29,886 nt of DNA from Saccoglossus kowalevskii (GCF_000003605.2 NW_003132857.1:122936-152821); one strand, 5' to 3'. Counted from the stretch's first letter, positions 11,501 to 24,000 are shown. Notes: generated by a model from the sequence alone, not told the origin. Translations and numbers: made by a program.

Positions 11501-13390
11501 ATAAGGAAGTGTCGACAATGCCACTTACAAATATCGGTTAATGAGTTAAACTCAATCGCAGACTAAAGTTGAGTGGACGTCACGGACTACAATTTGTATG
11601 GTTACCCAATGACGATCTGTGCACCAGACGTAAGTACATACGAAAAACTCGTTAAATACATACCGAAACTTGGACCAAGATTTTATATTGTGAGATTTAA
11701 ATTTGATTATTATAAATTTAAAAAAAAAAAAAAAAATGCTGAGGCTGAGGCTTCTTGAGTAAATAGTTAATGTTCAAATTTATTGCCGAACTCACTGTTC
11801 AGTTCAAATTAAAGAAGTACCAGTTTTTATCGGTTTTACAGTTTCCCTACTGTTGTGGAATCCATTCGCCACATGTATCTAAGTGTACTTAGTGCATTCT
11901 GATTTACAAAGCTTTTTCTAAAAAGTTTATTTTGGCTGGAAATTTCGCCTTAGGAATGTCCTATAAGTACAGTGAAGTGTTTTTGTCCCCATATAACTAG
12001 TTTATTAAACCACGTAAAATTCCTCGTAAGGAATTAAAATAGTTACACATAACAATGACATTTCAGAACAAGAAAACTAATACAAAACAAACTAGTACAT
12101 AAAAAGACACTGGATAATCAAGAAAAGAATGACTAACTTAACAACATATGACAAGAATAACAAATAATCATATCTAAGATACAATCATAATAGACAACCA
12201 TGTCTACTAACGAGTAATAAAATCTACATTGTTAATTGTAGTGAGATATTTTCCAAGTTTGAAATTGTTTTTTGAATTTCCAGAATATCAAAAATGCTAA
12301 ACGTCCTTTTCAAAAATGAAAAATGTAAAATTGTCTTGTCTTTGCCATGGATGGGGTTAGATGACAGCAGAATCTTTTTTGACCAAATAACAAGTTCACT
12401 TCAAGTTTTTAAATTGGAACTTCTAAATCACATCACTGGCTATGACCTGTGTCAATTAATGCATACAGGAAAAATCAGCTCTTTGCGCTGGCGCATGTGC
12501 ACTGTACAGTTTCGATAACGTGTTCATTAGTATTCAATGATGGACAGCCAGTATAGCGAGTAACCCGGATGTACCATTGACCATGCCTACAACAAAACAA
12601 AGGTTAACAGAGAACTGTTTTACTGCTTACTACTTCCGCATCTGCAGAGACAGTCCACGCTTGTTGATCTGTGTTTAAATCGACTTGGAAATGTAAATAA
12701 AAAAGGGTTTGCGTGATCATCGGGACACTGGCGTGAAGTCACTCGAATATACACTTCAACAGTGCCACATGAAAACGTTATTTATCTCAGGTAGGTGCAA
12801 GCTATAATTTTCTATAACTTTCCATGTGACAGACACTACCGAGGCAATGTATGTTAATATTAATAGTAATTTGTGCATTACATGGGTGTGCGCTTATGAA
12901 TTATGACATCGTGATTATATCGGGTGTATATTAACATTACGTCTGACTTTGTTCAGATGGACATTACATTCCTTCCTTTGCCACCAACAACGATATATAT
13001 TTAATCACCTAACATATCATCCATTAGAAAGATAATGGCACAGTCACTAGTGCACACAAACGCAGACAAAAAACAAAACAAAAGCATGTCCAAAGCTTTA
13101 AAAAATGTGAAATAGTGTACTTTGCACTTCAATATAACGTTACGTATTTGCGTTGTTAATCTGACTAAGTATGCAGCATCTATATTTATACACAATATAC
13201 GCCCTGGGGGTGTGGTTAAAAATAAAAGTTAGGACTTCCTCTCTAGCTTGAATTTACAAAGCAGCGAAGATATTTAATTTAATTATAGAGTCAATATACT
13301 ACTTGAGTTGAATCTTTATGGATTAATTCTATGATAATATTTGGGTAGTGCATAAAACGTACTCAATTCAATAACATGGTATGTATCAGA
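8500..13390. other. Intergenic region, no gene recognised
   Basis: About 5 kb without a supportable gene. CpG frequency is visibly higher than in the Miro gene body. Small frames at 8805-9029 (minus), 9257-9514 (minus) and 12294-12518 (plus) show no family motif. A stretch at 11573-11629 reads open up to a good donor (GAC|GTAAGT) but has no recognisable partner exon. An A-run with GCTGAGGCTGAGGCTTC follows at about 11720-11755. Confidence 0.4.
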
Positions 13391-13391
13391 G

Positions 13392-13484
13392 CACTCGCTC
13401 GAAAGTGTAGATTTACAGACTGACTGTGTGTTTACCCATAGTTTGGGTCAGAGTCGAGTAAATATCTACACTTTTTAGTGAGTG
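13392..13484. mobile_element. Short foldback (MITE-like) element
   Basis: Imperfect inverted repeat. The left arm (13392-13416) carries AAAGTGTAGATTTAC and the right arm (13458-13484) carries GTAAATATCTACACTTTTTA. Both arms end in CACTC/GAGTG. The loop has a weaker inner pairing (GACTGAC against GTCAGAGTC). About 93 bp, with no coding content. Confidence 0.55.
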
Positions 13485-14499
13485 TTTCGCACTTATATTA
13501 CGACAAAATTGGAAGATAGAGCAATAAGTTGTGTGTAATGTGTGCGCTTTGAATAAGAAGCTCGGCGTGAGATCGTCACGTGGTTAATGTTTTGTTTGCT
13601 TGTGGGCGTGGCATGCTGGAGGGATTTCCCCTGTTCACCCCCCATTACACATAGTGTGTTTACTTAAATATTATTCATACAAAGTCACCTTCGTACACGC
13701 ACAATGATTTCCGGCTATTTTGCAGGGTGTAATTGTGTTCAAACCTTTCTTCAAACTCTGTGCACAGTATAGTATACACAGTATACTGATTGACACAACA
13801 CTGACTTAGGAAAGTACAGCAGTAAGATCACTAAAACTTCAGAACAGAGAAAAAAATTAAATAGAAAGCAACTAAATCAAAAAACAATAACAAACTATCT
13901 AGGAATTATAAGAAAAACAAAGACATCACGATTAAAAATCTAAAAAAAAAATCTGCAATTGTGTCCGTGACTAATAAATACAAAATAGTCACGGTGATAA
14001 TGAAGTTAAAATGAATCAAATTCACACTTAATATTTAAATCACATAAAATATTAGGAAACAATTTCTAATTTGAGAAATTCATGAGTAAGTTGACGTCAA
14101 TGATTAAGGAGGTGTTGGTGTCTTATTCTCAGGCTTCTTTGAATGAATTGTGCAATGTGAACCACGTTATGACTAATATTGTTCAGTCTGCAATGTGATC
14201 CACATTATTGCAGTTTATAATAACAAAACACACATTAAAGCAAAGAAAATAAATACGAGTCTCTACGTCTCTGGCCGGCGAACTGCCTCTGATTGATTCC
14301 AGAGCACCTATTTGACGATGCAAGTAAAATTTAAATGTTTTTCATGAGATATCAGAAAATTGTATATTTCCGAAAATGTAGGCAATCAACATAGATGGGT
14401 TTTAAATTAATCATGTTCTTTGGGGTATCCTGTGTAAAAATTCGTATCTGTTGTGTATACATTGTTTCAATTACTTCCATTGGTTGGACTTGCCTATAT

Positions 14500-14900
14500 A
14501 CAATAATTCTCTAATTATAATCATATTTATTAATGAGTCACATAACCATATATTCTCATTTAAAATGTCTTGTCCGATGTCTATCTTATATATAACACTG
14601 ATTGCATTATGCTTTCATATATGCTTTGGTTGCACGCTCCTATATACAGCAATGCAACAGTTCTCTAGATATTATAGAATTATGCATAATAATGAGGTTA
14701 CATGACTATATATGGTCATCTGATACATTAGTTATAACTATTGTCCAATGGTTTTATTGGTTCTTTATTACACGTCCCTATCTGCACCATTGAAATCAAA
14801 TAGCTATGCATATCTATAACAGTTCTCTAGATATTGTAATTATGCATAATAATGAGATCACATGACTATATACGGTCATGTGATATGTTATTCATATGTG
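14500..14900. repeat. Degenerate tandem repeat, about 155-162 bp period, three copies
   Basis: The block CAGTTCTCTAGATATT, then AATTATGCATAATAATGAG, then CATGACTATATA occurs near 14656 and again near 14818. A more diverged version (ATTCTCTAATTATAATCATA) lies near 14505. Spacings of the TTCTCTA core are 154 and 162 bp. The last copy includes a perfect 10-bp hairpin, ATCACATGAC/GTCATGTGAT, at about 14858-14885. Confidence 0.65.
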
Positions 14901-15670
14901 TTGTCCCGTGCCTTCATTATAGCATTTTTGTATGTCACCGTGACCATCTAAAACAATGCTTGATATGACACATTTGTCATATTATTGAGGTCACATGGCT
15001 GCCCCTATCACCAACACCAACATCAGAATTCAAATTTCTACATAAAACACAAATTCATATATACAATACATTTCTACAACGTATTTCTACCACCCTGCCC
15101 AAAGAGAAAGCACTTCCGTATTACGTAGACCGCACTATCGTACTGTGATACAGTATGGATCTAAAAAAATAAAGCTCCATCGTGGATACACTCTTTTCAC
15201 AAAACCACTGTAGTAGAGTAATGTCTTCCTTATTTTTTGGGAAATATTGTTTGAAGACAAAAACTGGCCTGAACAGCGAAGTGAGACATATGTCTCACAA
15301 ATCAGTTTCCTTCTCCCATGGGTAAAACCGCGTCTTGTGTTTTTATGTTTGAATTATGCTAATTCAGTCGCTTTGTGCAATTTCCCTTTTATAATAGTTA
15401 GCAGCAGTTAACTTTAAAACACATATATGTATGTTTCAGCAACTGGGAACGGTGTTATGTAGTATTTATTCTCGACATCGGATCGACACAGATTTGTTTG
15501 ACAGGTTTATATCACAAGTTCAATGATAGTATCAGTCAATATTTCAGGTAATACAATTTATATTCACACTCATATTACATATTATGTTTTTATATTTGTG
15601 GAAATAACCCAACCTCCTTAAGGTCACAACGTTCACGTTTAAATGAAAGAAGTTGTGTTATTTATTAAAT
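14900..15670. other. Intergenic, nothing recognised
   Basis: No gene, RNA or clear repeat seen. Richer in CpG than the gene bodies. Confidence 0.4.
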
Positions 15671-16677
15671 AGTTTCAAAATGGGAATTTTGATCTACGCG
15701 CGTGCGTGCGTACGTGTGTTCCGCCTGTATATCGGACCATGGAGGTAAAAAAAGATCTTTTTTTACCTCCATGATCGGACATTCCAGACATATCGATTAC
15801 ATTCAAACTTAACACATGCATCATGCATCATGAAATATATTTGTACGTCAATTTGTTTCGAGGTTCCGATTCAAGATGACCGAATGGCGGTCTTTTTATG
15901 CAAAAAAATAACCAAAAATCAAGCATTTCTGTCGTTCACAGAACTGGACATTTATAGACATTATGGGACCATGATATACGTCATTTTTTCGGGTTTAATA
16001 TTGCCGACTTTTGTTTTAACGAATGGGGTTCAAGAGCTATATCTCCGACATTCCCTCGTCGACCATGTACAACATGTATTCATCATACACCATGTCACAT
16101 ATGCACATTACTTTGTTTGGTGGTCCGATTCGAAATGGCTGAATAACGGGAATTTTAATGTTGAAATTTCACTAAAATCAAGCATTTTTGTCATTTCGGA
16201 ACCAGATCTCAGTTGTGTATGAAGCTTAACGCGCGTCATTTGTCAGATCAGATTGAAAATGAAAGGTTGGCGGCCATTTTGTTCTAACGGATACTGTTCC
16301 AGAGCCATATCTCTGACATATCTTGATCGATAATGTTCAAACTTTAAGTATACATAATACATCATGTTGCATATAAGCATATTTATTCATATTTTATTCT
16401 GATTCAAAATCGCCCGTCGAATTGCTGTCTTCAAAATGTCATCAAATTCAAACATTTCTGCAATTCCGGATCCGGAACTCAGTCGTGCATGAACCTATTT
16501 AGTTTAAACTTGGTATACACTAAGTTATCCGATCGAATTCAGAATGACTAACTGATGGTCATTTTATTTTAGCGAATGCAATTCTGGAGCCATTCAAGTT
16601 GATATTCAAATTTTATATATTTCTTAACCTAACAAATGTGAAAACTGACGGAGACTATGATGATACAATTACTTGTT
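15671..16677 (+). mobile_element. Degenerate copy of the AGTCCCCGTT dispersed repeat family
   Basis: Begins with a diverged leader (GTTTCAAAATGGGAATTTTG), then the CGTGCGTGCGTACGTGTG tract that parallels CGTGCGTCCGTGTGTCCG in the copy at 19173. Internal units follow with a motif like ATTCAAAATGGCCGACTGGC, seen here as TTCAAGATGACCGAATGGCG, TTCGAAATGGCTGAATAACG and TTGAAAATGAAAGGTTGGCG with GGCCATTTTG. The copy ends in CTGACGGAGACTATGATGAT, a decayed form of the AACGGGGACTGTG terminus. The 130-residue frame at 15830-16222 lies wholly inside these units and is not a gene. Confidence 0.7.
15731..15780. mobile_element. 36-bp perfect palindrome flanked by a 7-bp direct repeat
   Basis: 15738-15773 is a perfect palindrome made of CATGGAGGTAAAAAAAGA and its exact complement, with no loop. 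It is bordered on both sides by ATCGGAC (15731-15737 and 15774-15780). Removing the palindrome and one ATCGGAC restores a sequence colinear with the host repeat family, so this looks like a tiny foldback insertion with a target-site duplication. Confidence 0.8.
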
Positions 16678-17320
16678 TAATGTTACCATTCTACTACATG
16701 TCACGCTAATTATTCAAATTATAACACGATGTTCTATTAACAGTTACCCAAACAGTCAGCTTCAACTTCGGCAACATAGATAACTGATGTTTTTATAGCT
16801 CCCCCCCGCCTGTGTTCATAACTTGAGCAATTCAGCGCCTCATTTTATCACAGAGGTAACATTGTCAGCTAATTTGCATATAGTGATGGGTACTGCTGCG
16901 TACAAGTCTACGTGCCTCTTCTCACAACGAACCGCTCTAATTAGCCCGATTAATACCATGGTTACCGTGATATAACACAATTCGTACAAACAAGTACCAC
17001 GTGATACTCATATCAACTACTTAACAGTTCACAGTATGTAAATTTGTAGTAAAATTGACACTAACTTCAAATATTATTTATTCAGACATTTCAGTATATA
17101 CTTCGTGGTTTTAAAGTGCCTTTATCGTTGCACACCAATCGTATGTACAGTACAAACTGAACTTGATCTCGTATTTAGTTTGCACGCATTTTTGTGACTG
17201 CATAACCGAAACCCAAATGTGTATATCTATGGGTTATTTTACTTTAAAATTCTCGTTACGTATTCTCAGGCTAAGTGAGCCAGGCTAGTTAGTACCGTAA
17301 AATGTTCTTTTAGCGAAACG
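16678..17320. other. Intergenic, nothing recognised
   Basis: AT-rich sequence with scattered CpG. No coding or RNA feature that I can support. Confidence 0.4.
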
Positions 17321-17866
17321 GTTGTCGACATGGGTCCCATACAAATTACACTGTGCGCGTAACAACACGGAATTATGTTGCTTTATAATAGATAGCCTCG
17401 CTTTCTACACATACACACCGAATAACAAAATTCATATTTCCAAACTAACTACACCCTTTTCATATTCACACCGTACATTTAAATGTTCTTCATTTGAAAG
17501 CTGGCCGGTATGTGGGTAAAGGTAGAAATAAAAGAAAATTCGCACGCCGGCTTCATAACGAAAACAACAATTGTCAATAAAACAGCTGTGCCATCAGGCA
17601 GACCCAACGTGACTACATGTAATTAAATTATAATCTTATGAAAAAAATGGAGAGGATGTTCCACTTCGAGCCAGTCTCTTGGAAAAGTCACGTGATGGTG
17701 GCTGATGGTTGTATTTGTTGTCGTGATATGAGGCTACTATAACATGGGGAAAGGAATACAGTGTGGATCGATGCCCGGTGATTTTATTTCAACAATCAAT
17801 ATAACTTAATTTGTTTATTTTGTTTTGCTATTATTAGCATAACTTATCTGACACTCACATTAAACC
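17321..17866 (+). promoter_or_regulatory. Probable promoter and 5' UTR region of the CARD9-like gene
   Basis: CpG-richer sequence immediately upstream of the first CARD exon. It includes an E-box-like CACGTG at 17689-17694. No clear TATA box at a convincing distance. An in-frame TAA directly precedes ACC ATG G at 17867, fixing the start of translation. The transcription start itself cannot be located from sequence. Confidence 0.35.
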
Positions 17867-18044
17867 ATGGACGAAGAAATAGACAGATTCCGCGATATTC
17901 TAGAAGTCAATCGAACTGAAATCGTGAGAACGATCGACCCAGACAAACTGTTTCACGTACTTCGAGCTTGTCGTATATTCGATCAGGAAGATCAAGAAGA
18001 GATAAGTTCTCAAGTAAATTACCCAACTTTACAGAAACGTGCCG
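17867..18044 (+). CDS. CARD9: CARD9-like exon 1: first half of CARD, start codon
   Basis: 59 codons plus one base. The ATG has ACC ATG G context and an in-frame TAA just before it. Encodes [20 protein letters not shown] and continues through [20 protein letters not shown] to LQKRA. Cys35 aligns with the zinc-linked Cys37 of human CARD9. Donor GCCG|GTGAGT. Confidence 0.92.
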
Positions 18045-21000
18045 GTGAGTACTTTCCATTCAGTGTATTTGATCACAGTCCCCCAACAGTTGAGGGACTG
18101 TGATTTGATGCCGTATTTATATATATATATAAACTCGTGCAAACAAAATGGAAGAAACATATATCAAGTTCATATATTTTTCCTAGTTTTTTGTTTCCAG
18201 TACTCATCCCTAAGATAGGGTGTGACATGCATAAATGACAAAGTTCACCTGCTGGTACCAGTCACTGAGACTAAACATAATCCCCAGCGGGGGGGGGTGT
18301 CTCTGAATAAAATATGGTATGCAAGCTGAAGTAAAAAAACGCGTAAAAGAGGTGTTATTTGGCGCGTATACCGAACACGTGTACCGTATTTAGGGTCAAA
18401 TAACTTAGAATATAGTAATAAAGTGTGAAAAAGGATTTTCATGAATTCAACTACGTGTTTAGAGGCTTTCTGGAAAAGCTATACTTCGGCATGGGTACCA
18501 GGTCTGACTTGGAGTAACCCCCCGGACATAATCATAGACCCTCAAGCTTGGTCTGTAACATGACATAACTGTACTGTTAGAGGGCGCACTACGAATTTAC
18601 ATTTTCCGAAAAAGAAAAACTTGCCGTTGAGATTTTCCGTTTGTTCTCAAAGTGTCGGTGTTACAATACATGGCACCATGTCTGATTTCCCATTATCGGA
18701 GCTTTTCTGCAGTGTTAGGCTGATCATGATCCAGCATAGTGACAGAAAGTTTCAACAAAATCGCCGTTTTTTTCCCCACAGGACGATTTCTGGATATCCT
18801 GGCAACGAAAGGGCCAAACGCGTTTGATGTCTTCTGTAAGAGTTTAGAAGGCACATATCCACATCTATACAAGTTGTTGACCAACAAAGAAGCCAGTGAG
18901 TTCTTACCTGTAGGTAAGTAATACAATAATTTTTATTCATTCATGTTTAACTTTTCATCGTTTCCAATCAGAATGCCAGAAACAGTTGGGATGTATTTAT
19001 TTCCGGGTAGCCTTGTCAGAACACAGGCAAGCAAGACTCGACTGAATCTAGCAGACAAACCCAGCAGACAATGGAGGCGAAGGAACTATAAAAGTAAGCC
19101 TAGCCTGTACGAAGGGTATTGGCTGTTATCTATAGTGTATACAAATAGTCAAGGAATAAAGAGTACATTTTTAGTCCCCGTTCAGAAGGAGTCCGAAAAT
19201 GGGGACTTATGTTTTGACCTCCGTGCGTCCGTGTGTCCGTGCGTCCGTGCATGCGTCTGGACCTGTCTCTTAGAAATGCCTGGACCAATCACAATCAAAC
19301 TTCACACATACATCATACATGACATTATACATATGTACATTTTGTTTTTCAGATGAGATTCAAAATGGCCGAATGTGGTTCTAGGGCCATATCTCTGACA
19401 TGCTTTGACTGATTATGTTCAAATTTTTAATATTTATTATACATCATGTCATAGATATACAGATATATTGGTTTCATGATCCTATTCAAAGTGGCCGATT
19501 GGTGGCCATTTTTGTGCTAAAATAATCATCAAATATCAAGCATTTTTGGATGGATTTCGTTCAAATTTATAACATACATTAGACATTACAAGTTCCTGAT
19601 GCACGTCATTTTATTTGTCATATCAGATTCAAAATGGCTGACTGGCGGCCATTTTGTTTTGGTGAATGGGCTTCTGAAGCTATATCTCTGACATGCTTTG
19701 ACTGATTATGTTCAAATTTTATATATTCATTATACATCATGTTATAGATATATACATGTATTCAAAATGGCTGATTTGTTTTAATTAATGCTGTTCCAGA
19801 GCAATATCTCTCAATGTGGACAAGTACTTGTTTGACGATCAGATACAAATGTCATTTTAATGTTAAACAATCATCATAATCATATTCTTGACATGGTTAT
19901 ATTCCAGCTATATTACTATAAACAAAACTATATATCTTAAATTTGATAACTAACGGGGACTGTGCCATGCATGGTTTGTTTAAATTGGAAAAAACAGTCG
20001 CAAAAAAAGTCAAATGTAATTTATAATAAAATGCCAATTTCAAGAATATTAGTTGCTTTTTCAAATGTCTTTAATTTTAATTGGCAGATATTATCATTTA
20101 CAAAGTGTGTACGTTATTTAGCATCCCCCGATCCAGGTACCATGAACTTTTGTTCAGTGGGACAGGTGGGACGGCCGTGGAGTTTCTCGGCATCTCAGTC
20201 AGAAACACTGTTGTGACCCATTAACTGAAGTCTCAGAGGCTGAACGCACCAGCCTCCTAGACCAGCAGACACAATTGTTGACGGGACATCGCACAGCAAT
20301 GTGTGATACCCTGCAGTGTCATTTGGCTGTCTTGGCAGGGGCTACCTCTATGCAGCAATGTTGTGTTGCTGGGGGATCCTTTCAAAGCGGAAACAATCCG
20401 CCGGGAGGTAGACAGTTTCCTTCCAAAGGGTAGAAGACTCGGCAACATGTCCGGGCTTCTACACTTTGTAGTTCCAAAAGCTACAGGTGACTGGCGTCCA
20501 GTTCTGGATATAAGCAAGCTAAATTAGTATGTATACATACCAGGATGTTGAAACAGATGGTGCTGCTGTTGCATCAGTCGTCAGTACACATCAACCCATA
20601 CCTAGACGACTATGGAGTGCCGTTTGTGCATTTATTTATATAGGGTTTTTAGGGATTTAAGCTCCTTATATGTATACAATTCTGTGATTTCTCATTATTT
20701 ATAATTATATTATAGCATTATCAATACCAGTGGATTTTATGACGTCATTGCGGTAGATTATTGGCGATAATGTATTACATTTATATTGAGCATCAAGGCC
20801 CTGTCCAATGGATATGAATACAATGTTGTTTTCGAAAATGAATAAAGAAGAAACTGTTGAAAAAGAAGAGAAATTGTTAGATAACAAGTATTTAATACCA
20901 AAATCGGCATCAAATAAAACGGTCCATAACCAATAACAGCGGATTTCAATATCAAAATCAGACAATATTGTGAGGGCATCATCGTCTGCTCTGTATGCTA

Positions 21001-24000
21001 ACGAGCGTTCAGTCGAAACGTTCCATCTAGTACGCGCACTTCTAGATTCCGCGACTGATGCTGGTGACCTCCTGTTTAGTTCGCCATATCGTGTTGATGA
21101 AGTGAGGTTAACCAGGGGTGATTTATCCAAGCAAATCCGATAAACGAACTGGGGGTACATTGTATGTCTACCAGTACAGAGAGATGAAATGATTCTGTTT
21201 TTGTAGTGAGTAGTACTACAAAATTTTCGAAACAAGATCGACGAAAGACCGACGTGACTTGTATTTCCTCAGCATCGACTCCCGATGAATGTAACAGTCC
21301 GGGCACAGTTTATTTATACAGTGAGATTAAAATCACTGTTGGCTCTCCTTCTAGGATGGCTAACACCCACTAGCTTTTTGGTCATGTTCGTTTGCCTGCT
21401 AACCCTGTAAGTTTCGTTTGGCTTCCATATATCTGTCAAATCCCCGCCCTCCTGTGGAATTTAAAATAATTATTACACAGGACAGTTGCCAATAATATCT
21501 ACCTTAATTGTTTGAAAACACTAGTGGGATAGGGTAACTATGCAACTACAGGTTGCATACATATATACCCCGGGTATGCACCCCTACGCACAGTCGATCC
21601 AGCTGGACCACGGCAGCGATCTAGCATACAGTGTAGCGTACAGTGTAGCGACAACCCATAATAGACTCAAGAACATTTTGTGCTCCATATATGTACTTGG
21701 CTCACGCCTTGTACATATATGTCGCATAAAGTGAGCTTTCGCCCATTATGGGTTGGCAGGTTGTTCATTATTGTTTAAATATTGACATCTATATGTACAT
21801 TTTATTATTTATAAATAATTTTACTTTCATTACTCAAATGTTATTTAATTATGAATTGAGATATGTTATACATATAACAAAAATTATGGACGTTGGTGCG
21901 TTTTCATGATTTATAAAAAAATGAGGGTTTCAAAGTTATTTATAAATAAATAATGCAAACCAGATTTGTACAGAGTCTTTGTATACAAATAATACAAATA
22001 TTGACATGATTTACGAGTTCTAAATATTATTATAACTAAATAATGAAAATTGACATTTACACACTCTGCGCGACTAAAATCATCATATAGCAAAAACGGT
22101 GAAACCGGTGTGTTTGATTCATAAATAAATGGTTTTGGTTTACATTGCAAGAAATTGTATGCAAACCATCCAAATGTGGAAGCGATGTTTTTGTGCTAAC
22201 ATTTCTAGCTCAGAGCAACACCTACCAGAGGTGAGAGCAAGGAAGACTGTTTTCCACGTCAAATATTTCAGTGGTGCTATAATTCCAGCGGTTCCGCACA
22301 TATTTGTGTTATTAGAAAAGCAGCACACTAAGTAAACAATGTTGAAATATTCAAAGCCAAAACAGAGTTGCATACAATTTGTGTTATTACAGTACCCCCG
22401 GATATACCGCCAGTAATAACAATTTTACTAGATGGATGTGCAGACCATGAAAGAAAAAGGTTGCTAAGGTAGCGCGCCAGTTCAGTGCGTAACTTGGGGT
22501 CAAACTTCGGTCAACACACACTTGATGTCAGCATCGCCGCATAGCAAGTTTAACAAAGTACTTGAAGTTCAATTGCGCCCCAAAATGATGTAGACGATTA
22601 CTCAGTTGTCGCAGCGCTTGTTTTACCAAGTCCATGATACACCCCGTTTCGACTTTGACTTGCTTTTTCTTCTTAGTGCATGTTCTTTTTCACGTAAATG
22701 CAACCTCTCACCAATGTATTAAAACACTTTGAATTTATACTTATGCGGGATTATATTTGGTCATTTTAGCATGGTGCTGAAGAATTTTACCCTGGCGGCA
22801 GATGATTAGACCATGGCGACCCGCCCTACCAAATTCAACGCGTGGAGAACACTAAATTATACCTCATTTTCCCCTGTAGAACCAGATAGTACTTGCAGCA
22901 CCGTAGTTCATGAAGAATTTTCTTACCTTGCACAAAAATATGAAAAACTTGCGAATGAGAAGCAACAATTGGTTACAAGATGCAATAAGCTGGTAAATGA
23001 AGCAGTTAAAATGAGAACTGAAAATGAGCGATTCAAGAAGAAGGCCGAAATATTACAGTATCAGAAGGCTCTCAATAAAAACCTGAAAAAAGCAAATAGA
23101 GATTGGGAAGAGAAGCTGTACCAAGCCACAGAGGAAAAGTATAATGCTGTGAAAAGATCTCTCGACTATCAGGAGGCAACAAAGTTAGCACAGGAAAAAC
23201 TACGAGAGGTATAATTTTAATTACAAATTGACATCCTAAATAGTGTTCCATTATCTACTGGGTGCTCTCTTCATTTCTATGAGTGTTAGTGATATTTAGA
23301 ACAGAGACAAGAAATGGGAATTAAACATTTCCATTAACATCATAATGTGAATTTGACTAAATTATTCATCTTTTGAGTAAATTTTGAAAACACATCTTAA
23401 TTTAATATATTTACTGTTACTAATGACAGAGAGAGTATTGTTCTAATGTGCAAAATTCCCTGGCCATGGAAACCATGGTAACAGAGGATGTGATAGCAGT
23501 GGATATGGCGAATAGGAGCTATCACAATGGAAGACGAAGGATGATGAGTTATGGATCAGAAATATCCACAATGCATTGCAATATAAATATTCATAATTTC
23601 GTTGAAACATTCTCACCAATCAACTTGATGGTTTTCTATACAATGAAAGGAAGAATATATACTATGATTAGTATATGATTATATATAGGGACTGTGCTCT
23701 TACAAAATATACCTGCATAATTTCATCAGTATGTCCAAAGCTTAGAGCAATTAAGACCTCAAGACAATGAAAAATTAGGTTTGATTTGTCCAAAATTTGT
23801 AAAATGTTGCCCCAAATTTATGACTAGAAAATGAAAGAGCTAAACATTGGTCGTTGTCATGCAGTGCATGTTTGAATATTAGGTCCTATATTAACAAAGA
23901 TGCTGAATTTGATTGTTGTGCAGATCAATGTGTACAACAAAAAGACACTACTGAGATTGAACTGAAATCCATTAAACGACTCTAAGTAGTCAAAATCAGT

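Noticed and set aside
11573-11758. Frame VDVTDYNLYGYPMTICAPD followed by a GTAAGT donor
   Set aside because: The donor is good, but I found neither a credible upstream start nor a downstream partner exon. Too weak to call.
15830-16222. 130-codon plus-strand frame
   Set aside because: Lies entirely inside internal units of a degenerate dispersed repeat and contains no recognisable domain.
18943-19356. 137-codon plus-strand frame in intron 2
   Set aside because: Its 3' half runs into the repeat leader and CGTGCGTCCG tract. No splice-site logic, and no domain.
20705-21235. 176-codon minus-strand frame next to the reverse-transcriptase relic
   Set aside because: No motif recognised, composition ordinary, no splice or start support. 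Possibly repeat-derived but not supportable as a gene.
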